From positions 1-64,000 of the forward strand of contig JAFAFU010000064.1 of the NCBI GenBank assembly GCA_023423335.1: DNA of 64,000 bases, given 5' to 3'. The position numbers and the translations under genes were made by a program. The notes beneath the pieces are model-generated. The model had not been told where the DNA came from. It saw only the letters and a list, made by a program, of their open reading frames with translations, and did no database searches. The stretch is from Bacillota bacterium. GTDB lineage: Bacteria > Bacillota > Clostridia > Lachnospirales > Lachnospiraceae. Of this stretch, positions 23,768 through 31,472 are shown piece after piece. Within the stretch, counting starts at the first letter, position 1, and each line of letters begins with the position of its first letter.

Positions 23768-24443
23768 AATAGTAAAAGAGGTATATGAAGCGAATATGAT
23801 GCTGCCTGCCCATGGGCTGGTTTTATTCACCTGGGGAAATGTCAGTGCGAAGGACCCCGGGAGCGGTTATATAATTATTAAACCCAGCGGAGTATCCTAT
23901 GACAGGATGGCGAAAGAAGATATGGTCGTTGTCGATATGGACGGAAGGGTTATAGAAGGCAGGTACAGACCATCTTCCGATACACTGACCCATTTGGAAC
24001 TATACAAAAGATATCCGGAAATCGGCGGAATTGTACATACCCATTCTACCTATGCGACAAGCTGGGCCCAGGCAGGGATGGCAATCCCCTGCTATGGGAC
24101 AACTCATGCAGATTATTTTTATGGTGAAATTCCATGCACCAGAGGGCTCCATAGGGAAGAAATGAAGGATTATGAAAAAAATACCGGTACGGTCATCATG
24201 GAAGCGTTAGAAAACAAAGAAATAATGAGTGTGCCGGGAGTGGTATGTAAGAATCACGGTGCCTTCAGTTGGGGGAAAGATGCTTTTGAAGCAGTTCATA
24301 ATGCGGTTGTTTTGGAAGAAGTCGCCAGGATGGCGGCCTTAACGAGATTAATTAATCCCCAGGTAGTACCCGCTCCGCAGATGATACAGGATAAGCATTA
24401 TTTCAGAAAACACGGTGAAAATGCATATTACGGACAAGAATAA
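23757..24443 (+). CDS. L-ribulose-5-phosphate 4-epimerase (AraD/UlaF/SgbE family)
   Basis: This 228-residue class II aldolase-fold protein begins with GTG eight bases after GGAGGAG, inside the preceding gene. Family motifs are GNVSAKDP near residue 27, the phosphate-binding KPSGVSYD, the zinc ligands in HTHSTYAT and the later NHGAFSWG. It converts L-ribulose-5-phosphate to D-xylulose-5-phosphate, which enters the pentose phosphate or phosphoketolase route. It is the last gene of the operon and is followed by a terminator. Confidence 0.93.
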   Translation: MLAEIVKEVYEANMMLPAHGLVLFTWGNVSAKDPGSGYIIIKPSGVSYDRMAKEDMVVVDMDGRVIEGRYRPSSDTLTHLELYKRYPEIGGIVHTHSTYATSWAQAGMAIPCYGTTHADYFYGEIPCTRGLHREEMKDYEKNTGTVIMEALENKEIMSVPGVVCKNHGAFSWGKDAFEAVHNAVVLEEVARMAALTRLINPQVVPAPQMIQDKHYFRKHGENAYYGQE

Positions 24444-24466
24444 GATAAGTACATCATCAATTCGAA

Positions 24467-24502
24467 GGGCAGAGACCAAGTAAAGGTCTCTGCCCCGTTT
24501 TG
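24467..24502 (+). terminator. Terminator of the catabolic operon
   Basis: An 11-bp perfect stem GGGCAGAGACC / GGTCTCTGCCC with a 7-nt loop is followed by CGTTTTG. Confidence 0.85.
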
Positions 24503-24591
24503 TTAGTTCTCAATCAGCCCCATGGAGATGCTGTAATCTTTCCCCTTTAATATACAAACTGTTTTGTATTGCAAAAATCCTTGTCGGTAAT

Positions 24592-25287
24592 CTATAAATC
24601 CTCCTCAATGGAATGAATGTGCTGGCTCATATATAGAGATGCTTTTTCCGCATCATGATTACGGATGGCCTCCAATACTTTATGATGATATTGAAAACCA
24701 TTCTGAGCCGTATTTTTAGTAAGGCATTTAGCTAATGCTGAAAAACAGTATTTTTTAATAATATACATGGATTGTATCAGCATATCATTTCTGGTTACCT
24801 CTGACACGGCAAAATGAAAGTCATAGTCAAGCTCTAAAAATCGCTTGATATCATCAGGATTGCAGGCTTCACAAATTTTCAATTTGTTTTCCAGATAGCT
24901 GATATCCTCGGTAGTAGCATTCTTTGCGGCATAATATGCATTGGCAGATTCAATTCCATAACGGAATTCCATGATTGTTCTAAGATCGTCATTTGAAAAT
25001 GTAATATGTGGAATCAACAAATTCATATATAAACCGACACCCTTAGAAGCGATATAATTACCATCCCCCTGCTTGGTCTCCAGAATCCCTAACATGCTAA
25101 GGGAGTTCAAGGCATTGCGGATAGTATGCCGGCTAACGCCAAGTATCATTTTAAATTCATTTTCTGAAGGCAGCTTATCCCCTTGCTTTCTTTGTGAATC
25201 CATGATATAGCTGAATATATACTTAAAAGTTTCTTCACCTACATTAACTTTTTTAATTGCATTTTGAACATTGTTTTCTGTATCCAA
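24592..25287 (-). CDS. GntR-family regulator, FadR/FCD subfamily
   Basis: This 231-residue protein has an N-terminal winged helix (KLPSENEFKMILGVSRHTIRNAL, residues about 38-60) and an all-helical FCD ligand domain with the usual metal-site pattern: Asp in DYDFHFAV and His in YHHKVLEAI and QHIHSIEE. The start is TTG after AGGGGGA, because no ATG lies nearby in frame. FCD regulators bind small organic acids or sugar acids and usually act as repressors on TNGTNNNACNA-like sites. It faces the end of the catabolic operon and is the obvious candidate for the ACAAGTG operators at 10704 and 17165; this link is inferred. Confidence 0.9.
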   Translation of the reverse strand: MDTENNVQNAIKKVNVGEETFKYIFSYIMDSQRKQGDKLPSENEFKMILGVSRHTIRNALNSLSMLGILETKQGDGNYIASKGVGLYMNLLIPHITFSNDDLRTIMEFRYGIESANAYYAAKNATTEDISYLENKLKICEACNPDDIKRFLELDYDFHFAVSEVTRNDMLIQSMYIIKKYCFSALAKCLTKNTAQNGFQYHHKVLEAIRNHDAEKASLYMSQHIHSIEEDL

Positions 25288-25448
25288 GATCTTATCCCCC
25301 TAATATAAATGGACATCGCAAAAAGTTATGCAAATTAATATCCGACAATCTGCATAAAAGCAGCAAATCATTTATTAATCAATAATAGCAAACTAAATCC
25401 CAGGTTTTGTCGGTCGAAGCGTTTTAAATGTTTGCTCAAACTTATTAT

Positions 25449-25477
25449 ATTATAGAACATATTGTAATAAAAGTCAA
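25449..25477 (-). promoter_or_regulatory. Promoter of the GntR gene
   Basis: On the minus strand TTGACT, a 17-base spacer and TATAAT. The roughly 160-base untranslated leader holds no copy of the ACAAGTG operator. The rest of 25288-25673 shows no other feature. Confidence 0.7.
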
Positions 25478-25673
25478 AAAAAGTTGCGGAATTTTCTTCT
25501 CTGGAAAAAGTTCGGTTAAAATAATAAAAACCTGCCATAATTCATGGATTGCGATTGATTTCCCGGATAAATTGTCTCAAAGGAAAGAATAATAAAGATG
25601 CCATGTTTGAAATATTTGGTTATAATAATAGAAAAAGGAGACCAATATCATAACAACAAAGGAGGAGGTTATT

Positions 25674-26555
25674 ATGCAGAAAATAGTTCCGCATATTTGG
25701 TATGACAAGGAAGCGGTGGAAGCCGCAAATTGGTATGTCAGTTTATTTGAGAATTCCGGCATTACCAATGTAATGACACTTAAGGACACCCCTTCCGGGG
25801 ATGCGGACCTGGTGGATTTTGAACTGGCCGGTTTTAAATTCTCGGCAATCAGTGCCGGTCCGTACTTTAAAATCAATCCATCGATATCCCTGATGGTTGC
25901 CTGCGGCACGATAGAAGAGGTTGATCGGCTGCATGTATGCCTGTCCGGCGGCGGAACCGAGCTTATGCCTCTGGCGGAGTATCCGTTCAGCAAACGGTAC
26001 GCATGGATCGAAGATAAATACGGACTTGGGTGGCAGCTCGTGTTTTTTGAAAATATGGAAGAGCATCCAAGGATAAGGCCTACCCTGTTATTCGGCGGCA
26101 GTGCCTGCGGCCTGGCAGAAGAAGCGATGGATTATTATGCATCCGTTTTTAAGGATGCAGGGAAAGGCTTTATCAGCCGTTACAACTCCGGAGAGGCCCT
26201 GGATCCGAGAGCAAAAATAAACTACGGTGAGCTGGAAATCGAAGGAATCCGGCTAGCGGCGATGGATCATCACTCCGGAGGAGATTCTACCTTCAATGAA
26301 GCATTTTCCTTTATGGTGCTGTGCGATAATCAGGAGGAAATCGATTACTATTGGGACAGGCTTTCTTTTGTTCCCGAGGCGGAACAATGCGGATGGGTCA
26401 AGGATCAATTCGGGGTATCCTGGCAGATTGTTCCCGCAAATATGAATGAGGTCCTGATGAGCGGGACAAAAGATCAGGTAAAACGTGTTACCGAGGCTTT
26501 CCTGCAAATGAAAAAATTTGATTTGGCCACGCTTGAAAAGGCACGGCTGGGGTAA
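25674..26555 (+). CDS. VOC-superfamily protein with two PhnB-like domains
   Basis: This 293-residue protein follows AGGAGGAGG and consists of two glyoxalase/bleomycin-resistance-type (3-dmu-9_3-mt) domains. The first runs from VPHIWYDKEAVEAANWYVSLF to the WQLVFFEN region and the second from RPTLLFGGSACGLAEEAMDYYASVF to WQIVPANM. Such proteins are usually annotated as PhnB-like and have no firm function. It stands as a single gene, with a terminator downstream. Confidence 0.85.
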   Translation: MQKIVPHIWYDKEAVEAANWYVSLFENSGITNVMTLKDTPSGDADLVDFELAGFKFSAISAGPYFKINPSISLMVACGTIEEVDRLHVCLSGGGTELMPLAEYPFSKRYAWIEDKYGLGWQLVFFENMEEHPRIRPTLLFGGSACGLAEEAMDYYASVFKDAGKGFISRYNSGEALDPRAKINYGELEIEGIRLAAMDHHSGGDSTFNEAFSFMVLCDNQEEIDYYWDRLSFVPEAEQCGWVKDQFGVSWQIVPANMNEVLMSGTKDQVKRVTEAFLQMKKFDLATLEKARLG

Positions 26556-26556
26556 G

Positions 26557-26641
26557 AGGCTTCTTAAATAAAGTGGATATATAAGTGATTATAATAAGAA
26601 AGGGCAATAACCGCATTTTTTCTGTGGTCATTGTCCTTTTT
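26557..26641 (+). terminator. Terminator of the VOC gene, second copy of a repeated cassette
   Basis: Stem AAAGGGCAATAACC / GGTCATTGTCCTTT at 26600-26641 with T run. The preceding bases (GAGGCTTCTTA..., ATATATAAGTGAT) match those before the terminator at 10432-10473. Bases 26642-26817 are AT-rich with no gene. Confidence 0.8.
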
Positions 26642-26817
26642 GTGATGGAGATTTAAAAAAGCGATTTTTAGCCGGGACAGATTCAATATTCCGGACAGAA
26701 GAGTATAAATAGCTTTGTTAAAGGACTAATAGACATAATAATTCATATTACCTCATATTGTGACACAAAACAATTCACAGCTTCATAAATTATTGTAAAG
26801 AATGTTTTGTTAAATGC

Positions 26818-26970
26818 TTTTTGTGCCGCCCATTGGCGGCAGAATGGAGGTTAGTGTGAAGAAAAAGCATTCTTCACACGGGAAGAACTGCGAAGCTCGC
26901 ACAGTGGTGCTCACTCCTTGTTCTTCCAGGTTTTTTGTGCCGCCTGTTGGCGGCAGAATGGAGGTTAAGT
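26818..26970 (+). repeat. Nested, duplicated hairpin modules before the multicopper oxidase gene
   Basis: Two copies of a 36-base unit (TTTTTGTGCCGCC, hairpin GCCGCC/GGCGGC, AGAATGGAGGTTA) lie at 26818-26853 and 26932-26967. Between them are a TAGTGTGAAGAA/TTCTTCACAC hairpin (26852-26879) and the branched GGAAGAAC...GTTCTTCC module (26881-26927), which also occurs at 7564-7612. The outer copy supplies ATGGAGG (26958-26964) for the oxidase start at 26971. The inner copy has the same ribosome site with no gene behind it. Confidence 0.85.
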
Positions 26971-28581
26971 ATGAATACAGAGCTACAATATGATTCACTA
27001 AGAATGCAGGCATGTGAAGAAGCCGGATTAAAGGTAGATCCCTCAGACCCGGCTACGATTCCCCATTTTGTCGATCCGCTGCCGATTCCGGATATCGTTA
27101 AACCGTACTGCGGATACAATGCTCCTAAGGAGCATGAATGGTATTATGAGATATATATGCTGGAAGCAAAGCATAGATTTCATAAATATTTTCCGCCGAC
27201 AACCATCTGGGGATATAACGGAACCTATCCCGGCCCGACCCTGGAGGTTCCCAAAGATGTAACCGTTAAAGTCAAATGGGTAAATAAATTACCGAAAAAG
27301 CATATTCTGCCGGTAGATCACACACTGCACGGAACGATGGATACTCCGGATGTAAGAACGGTGGTCCACCTGCATGGCGCAAATGTTGCGGCGGACAGCG
27401 ACGGGCATCCGGACGCCTGGTATTCAAGAGATAATGAATTTGTCGGACATAAATATACAAGAGAGGTTTATGAATACACAAATCATCAGGCCGGAGCCAC
27501 CATGTGGTATCATGATCATGCAGTCGGAATAACAAGACTTAACGTATATGCCGGGCTGGCAGGCTTTTACCTGATCAGAGATTTTTTGGAGAAGAGACTT
27601 AATCTGCCGGAGGGTCCGTATGAAATACCGCTTTTAATTCAGGATAAACAGTTCAATCAGGATGGATCCTTATACTACCCGGATAATGCCACCCCCCCTG
27701 TGGATAATCCGGTTCCGTCAACTCCTTCGTTTTTTTTCGGGAACACGATATCCGTCAATGGAAAGCTTTGGCCGTATCTTGAGGTGGAACCCCGCAAATA
27801 CAGATTCCGGATATTAAACGGTTCCAACTTACGGCCCTATGAGCTTAAATTAAGTAATGGCGGAGTATTCCATCAGATCGGTACCGATTTGGGATTACTG
27901 CATCACCCGGTGGACATCAATTCTTTTATTATGGAGCCCGCGGAAAGAATGGAAGTCATTATTGATTTTTCCGAGTATAAAGGGCAGGAGATTATCCTGC
28001 AGAATATTGCACAGGGCCCGCCCAGTCCGGGCATGGACGTTATCATGAAGTTTAAAGTAGGGAAAGAATTAACCTGCCCGGACACCAGTACCATTCCACA
28101 CGAACTAATGCCTCAGCATAAGATAAACCCCAAATTAGCGATCAAGGAAAGAACCATGATTTTGGATGAAACAACGGATCATTACGGGAGAGTAGTGCAT
28201 TTGCTGAATAATATGATGTGGAGTGATCCGGCTACGGAAAAACCCAAGCTGGATACAATTGAAATATGGCATATCGTAAATCATTTTGATTTTCCCCATC
28301 CGGTACACCTTCACCTGGTACATTTCGAGATATTGGGAAGGAAGGTATATACGGATAAAGATTTTGATGAGCATGGAAATTATAAGTTCAATATGAAGAG
28401 TCTGACACCGCCGTTGGATTACGAAAAGGGGCCGAAGGATGTAGTCCGGGCAGAACCGAAACAGGTGACCTCGATCATTATGCACTTCAAAGAGCATGCG
28501 GGAGATTATGTATGGCATTGCCATATATTGGAGCATGAGGATAATGATATGATGAGGCCCCTTGTTGTAGAAGCAAATTAA
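26971..28581 (+). CDS. Multicopper oxidase, CotA/bilirubin-oxidase-like
   Basis: The start at 26971 follows ATGGAGG. The 536-residue protein (CotA is 513) has all four copper motifs: HLH at 133-135, WYHDH with His181 and His183, HPVHLH in the third domain, and WHCHILEHEDNDM with Cys517, His522 and Met527 for the type 1 copper. It oxidises phenols or metals while reducing O2 to water. No signal peptide is visible, as in spore-coat CotA. In a presumed anaerobe it may be a spore-coat enzyme or take part in oxygen or metal defence; neighbours do not decide. Confidence 0.92.
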   Translation: MNTELQYDSLRMQACEEAGLKVDPSDPATIPHFVDPLPIPDIVKPYCGYNAPKEHEWYYEIYMLEAKHRFHKYFPPTTIWGYNGTYPGPTLEVPKDVTVKVKWVNKLPKKHILPVDHTLHGTMDTPDVRTVVHLHGANVAADSDGHPDAWYSRDNEFVGHKYTREVYEYTNHQAGATMWYHDHAVGITRLNVYAGLAGFYLIRDFLEKRLNLPEGPYEIPLLIQDKQFNQDGSLYYPDNATPPVDNPVPSTPSFFFGNTISVNGKLWPYLEVEPRKYRFRILNGSNLRPYELKLSNGGVFHQIGTDLGLLHHPVDINSFIMEPAERMEVIIDFSEYKGQEIILQNIAQGPPSPGMDVIMKFKVGKELTCPDTSTIPHELMPQHKINPKLAIKERTMILDETTDHYGRVVHLLNNMMWSDPATEKPKLDTIEIWHIVNHFDFPHPVHLHLVHFEILGRKVYTDKDFDEHGNYKFNMKSLTPPLDYEKGPKDVVRAEPKQVTSIIMHFKEHAGDYVWHCHILEHEDNDMMRPLVVEAN

Positions 28582-28686
28582 GTCAGGGTGGTTCATTACT
28601 ATGCAGGGATGTGGGCGCATCAGGGAATTTGCATTCCGAAGTGCGCCTCCTTCCGCCTTATAGGAGAGCTGCGCAATATCTGCGTG

Positions 28687-29262
28687 TTATATGGAAAGCA
28701 TTCCTGTATGCTCCAGAAGTATCTTCCAGCCCATCAGCACGAGGATGATTCCTCCCACAAGCTCAGCCTTCTGCTTAAATTTCAGACCAAATGCATTTCC
28801 GATTTTTACGCCAAGCATTGAAAGCAGCAGTGTGACAAGGCCGATAACGGAAATCACGGGAAGAATACGAACCTTTAAAAAGGCAAAGGAAACTCCAATC
28901 GCAAGTGCATCGATGCTGGTGGCAAGTGCCAGAGGCAGCATTGCTTTAAAGCTCAGTGAAGCCTCCTGGCTCCCGGTACAAGCCGGGGTATGTTCCAAAC
29001 TGCCTTTTATCATCCTGCCGCCGATAAATGCAAGAAGCAGGAAGGCAGTCCAATGGTCAAATGCAGTGATCTTGTCTGCGAATTGTGAGCCGAGGCAATA
29101 GCCGATCAACGGCATAACAGCTTGAAAGATACCGAAATACAACCCGACGATCAAGGATTTTTTCATATCTCTCTTTTTCATGGACAGTCCGGTGCAAATA
29201 GCCACGGCAAAGGCATCCATAGATAATCCGATGGCAATCAGAAACAGTTCAAATAAATTCAT
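28687..29262 (-). CDS. mntP: Manganese efflux pump MntP
   Basis: This 191-residue membrane protein has six predicted helices and the MntP (YebN, DUF204) signature: an early Asp in GLSMDAFAVAICTGL and its internal repeat SIDALAIGVSFAF, the two acidic helices needed for Mn2+ export. The gene is preceded by a yybP-ykoY element with terminator, which fits manganese-dependent induction. The region 28582-28686 downstream holds only a weak GC-rich hairpin. Confidence 0.93.
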   Translation of the reverse strand: MNLFELFLIAIGLSMDAFAVAICTGLSMKKRDMKKSLIVGLYFGIFQAVMPLIGYCLGSQFADKITAFDHWTAFLLLAFIGGRMIKGSLEHTPACTGSQEASLSFKAMLPLALATSIDALAIGVSFAFLKVRILPVISVIGLVTLLLSMLGVKIGNAFGLKFKQKAELVGGIILVLMGWKILLEHTGMLSI

Positions 29263-29296
29263 CTCTACCTCCCAGGTGCGTAAGAGTTAACATAAT

Positions 29297-29336
29297 GAAA
29301 AAGCCCAGATATAACCGTTACGGCAACATCTGAGCT
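29297..29336 (-). terminator. Riboswitch-associated terminator of mntP
   Basis: On the minus strand AGCTCAGAT...CCG/CGG...ATCTGGGCT is followed by TTTTT, directly after the aptamer and before mntP. Manganese binding is expected to prevent its formation. Confidence 0.8.
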
Positions 29337-29352
29337 TACAAATTCAGAATAG

Positions 29353-29466
29353 AAAGACCATGTATACCATTACAGTTATACATGAGTCTCGTTAATTAAG
29401 GCAAGCCAGACCAAAATCGGCCAGTATGTTGACTTGCCACACATTACATGCTAACTACTCCCTCAC
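29353..29466 (-). ncRNA. yybP-ykoY manganese riboswitch
   Basis: On the minus strand the conserved pieces appear in order: GGGAGTAG, AAGTCAACATACTGGCCG, GGTC with GGCTTGCC closing a stem (GGCAAG/CTTGCC), then TAATTAACGAGACTCATG and ATGGTCTTTC. This is the yybP-ykoY pattern as found before mntP in other Firmicutes. It lies between promoter and terminator, about 90 bases upstream of mntP. Confidence 0.85.
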
Positions 29467-29484
29467 GAGTATTTTATTTCTGTT

Positions 29485-29513
29485 ATTGTAACCTGTTTCA
29501 TAAGGGATGTCAA
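29485..29513 (-). promoter_or_regulatory. Promoter of the mntP transcript
   Basis: Minus strand TTGACA, 17-base spacer, TACAAT, directly upstream of the riboswitch. Bases 29514-29637 hold nothing else I recognise. Confidence 0.8.
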
Positions 29514-29637
29514 TAAAATCAAGAAAATATTTGCGGGTCTCTGCAGAGGTATTACCAGGCTTAATTTATGGATTGCAACGGTCCGTTGCGACAATTCAAG
29601 ATATTATAGATACCTTTTGTTTTTTGCTTCGGTATTC

Positions 29638-30426
29638 TCAGCTTCCCGTGCTCTTATAGTGCCTGACGCCAAAACGCCAGAGGAAGGTTGACAGCAGCAG
29701 AAAGCCCAGGCCTGCCGGTAAGGCAAGGGTTCCCTTCCAATAATCGGTGCCCCACCCGCATACGGCGGAGGCGGGATAATAGCTGATGACCAGTACGGGC
29801 ATAAGAAAGGTGAACATATTCCGCAGGACCTTCGGCATATATTCGACCGGACAGCGGGTCACCTGATAGCTGGCATTGGTAAAAATATAGATCCAGTCCA
29901 GGCCTTTTACCGTAAAGAAAGCGATCCCGGAGGTAAATATAAATACCCCCACATAAGCGAAAAATCCTCCCAGCAGGGCAAACAGAAGAACAAAAAAGTC
30001 CGGAAGGTTTAAACGGGCCTCCAGAGCCCGAAGGCACCAGATGATAGTGACGATACCGCCAAAAACCCTGACAAATCTGTGGATATGGAAGTAGCTGCCC
30101 GCAATCTGCACCGTGATGGGGGCGGGACGGAGTAAAACACGGTCAAAATCACCGGAACGTATCATTCGCCAGGGGAAATAATCAAAGCCGCGGCAGAAGG
30201 TCTCCGCCAGACCGAAGCTGGTTACCGCCAGGGCATACATGAGAATAATCCGTTCCGCGGACCAGACCCCCAGGCTTCCGAAGCGCGAGAATAAGAAGAT
30301 GGTTCCGATGGGATCGGTAACCACCACAAGCATTACCTGCAGCATCATGATGGGCCACCCCTTATATTGAAGGCCTGCCAGGAAATTCATACGGATATAT
30401 TTGAAATATAATTTTATAATTTTCAT
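29638..30426 (-). CDS. ABC-2 type permease, DUF990 family, subunit 2
   Basis: The start at 30426 follows ATGGAGG by five bases; an in-frame codon at 30438 precedes that ribosome site and is rejected. The 262-residue protein has about six membrane segments and the pattern of ABC2_membrane_6 (DUF990) permeases, with ETFCRGFDYFPWRMIRSGDFD in the cytoplasmic loop. It is the last of three genes (ATPase, permease, permease) that form a putative exporter. The substrate is not known. Confidence 0.85.
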   Translation of the reverse strand: MKIIKLYFKYIRMNFLAGLQYKGWPIMMLQVMLVVVTDPIGTIFLFSRFGSLGVWSAERIILMYALAVTSFGLAETFCRGFDYFPWRMIRSGDFDRVLLRPAPITVQIAGSYFHIHRFVRVFGGIVTIIWCLRALEARLNLPDFFVLLFALLGGFFAYVGVFIFTSGIAFFTVKGLDWIYIFTNASYQVTRCPVEYMPKVLRNMFTFLMPVLVISYYPASAVCGWGTDYWKGTLALPAGLGFLLLSTFLWRFGVRHYKSTGS

Positions 30427-30518
30427 TTTTTCCTCCATTCCTGTGCATGTATATTGTAAGGTTGAAAGAGAAATTCTTTCAATTTATCATTCTTGTGTAT
30501 ATATATTGCGCATCCGAA

Positions 30519-30626
30519 TTTGTATCAAGCGTGCTCGCACGCTTTGAAAACGCAGGCACACACTTCTAAGGGTGAATTATGCTTTTTTATAATTCACCGT
30601 TTGAAAAATCTTGATTTTTCAAACTA
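30519..30626 (-). repeat. Hairpin-module repeat between the two ABC-2 permease genes
   Basis: Read on the minus strand: the upstream stop TAG opens TAGTTTGAAAAATC/GATTTTTCAAAC (30599-30626). A GGTGAATTAT/ATAATTCACC hairpin (30571-30598) follows, then a 52-base core (30519-30570) beginning CTTAGAAGTGTGTGCCTGCG. The core closely matches 51373-51424, which lies on the plus strand. Both copies are therefore oriented with their local transcription. Confidence 0.8.
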
Positions 30627-31472
30627 TCCGCCCTGTACGACGATCTTCTTCAGCCGGGCCTTCATCAGGCATTTTCCCAGCAGGATAAAGAACACGGACC
30701 AGAGAAGCTGCAGTCCGATGGCTCCCGGGGCGCTGTCCGGGGACAATAAGCCAAGATACAGCCGCAGGGGAATATCAAGGTAGCCGGCAAAGGGCTGCAG
30801 GAATAAAAACTTCTGAAGAAATTCCGGCCAGAGTTGCAGAGGGAGATAGCTTCCTGAAAGCACGGAGCCGATCAGCATAAGGATGTGGGTGGGCCCGTCC
30901 CCCCAGGCGATATTCAGCCGAAAGGCACAAATCAGCATTCCATAAGAGGTACACAGCAAGAATGCGCTGAAAAAGGACACCAGCATGAGCAGCAGACCCT
31001 CCGGGGATGCGGGGGGAGACAGCCGATAGGAGGCGGGCATCAAAAGTCCTGCACAGAGGGTAATCGAACCCCGCCAGAACAGGGGTGTTAACCGGGAGGC
31101 TGCTGTTTTGGAAAACCAATGAAAATACAGGTCCAGAGGGCGGCATAGCTCAATGCCCACGTCGCCGCTGATGATTTTACCGAGGATTTCCTTGTCTATA
31201 CCGAGGGGCTGCATAAGAAAGAAAATCTGCGACAGCCAGGCATAGGTGATGACCTGTTTTAAATCAAGACCTGCCGGCATGCCTGCCAGGCGGTTATCGG
31301 AATAGGTATAGAATACGGTATAAACCGTAATCTCGATGAGAGCCCAGAAGATACCGACGGAGGCTCCGGCAATTCCGGCAAGGCGGTATTGGAAACCCTC
31401 CGCTGTTTTGATCCGGAAGATGGAAAGACAAGCCTTAAGGGCGGCATAACGGGAAGAGGTTCCTGTTCTCAT
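30624..31472 (-). CDS. ABC-2 type permease, DUF990 family, subunit 1
   Basis: The ATG at 31472 follows AAGGAG by eight bases and overlaps the ATPase stop (ATGA); a GTG two codons earlier is too close to the ribosome site. The 282-residue protein has about six membrane segments and the DUF990 phrase KIISGDVGIELCRPLDLYFHW. It pairs with the permease encoded downstream. Its stop codon is part of the hairpin repeat that follows. Confidence 0.85.
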   Translation of the reverse strand: MRTGTSSRYAALKACLSIFRIKTAEGFQYRLAGIAGASVGIFWALIEITVYTVFYTYSDNRLAGMPAGLDLKQVITYAWLSQIFFLMQPLGIDKEILGKIISGDVGIELCRPLDLYFHWFSKTAASRLTPLFWRGSITLCAGLLMPASYRLSPPASPEGLLLMLVSFFSAFLLCTSYGMLICAFRLNIAWGDGPTHILMLIGSVLSGSYLPLQLWPEFLQKFLFLQPFAGYLDIPLRLYLGLLSPDSAPGAIGLQLLWSVFFILLGKCLMKARLKKIVVQGG

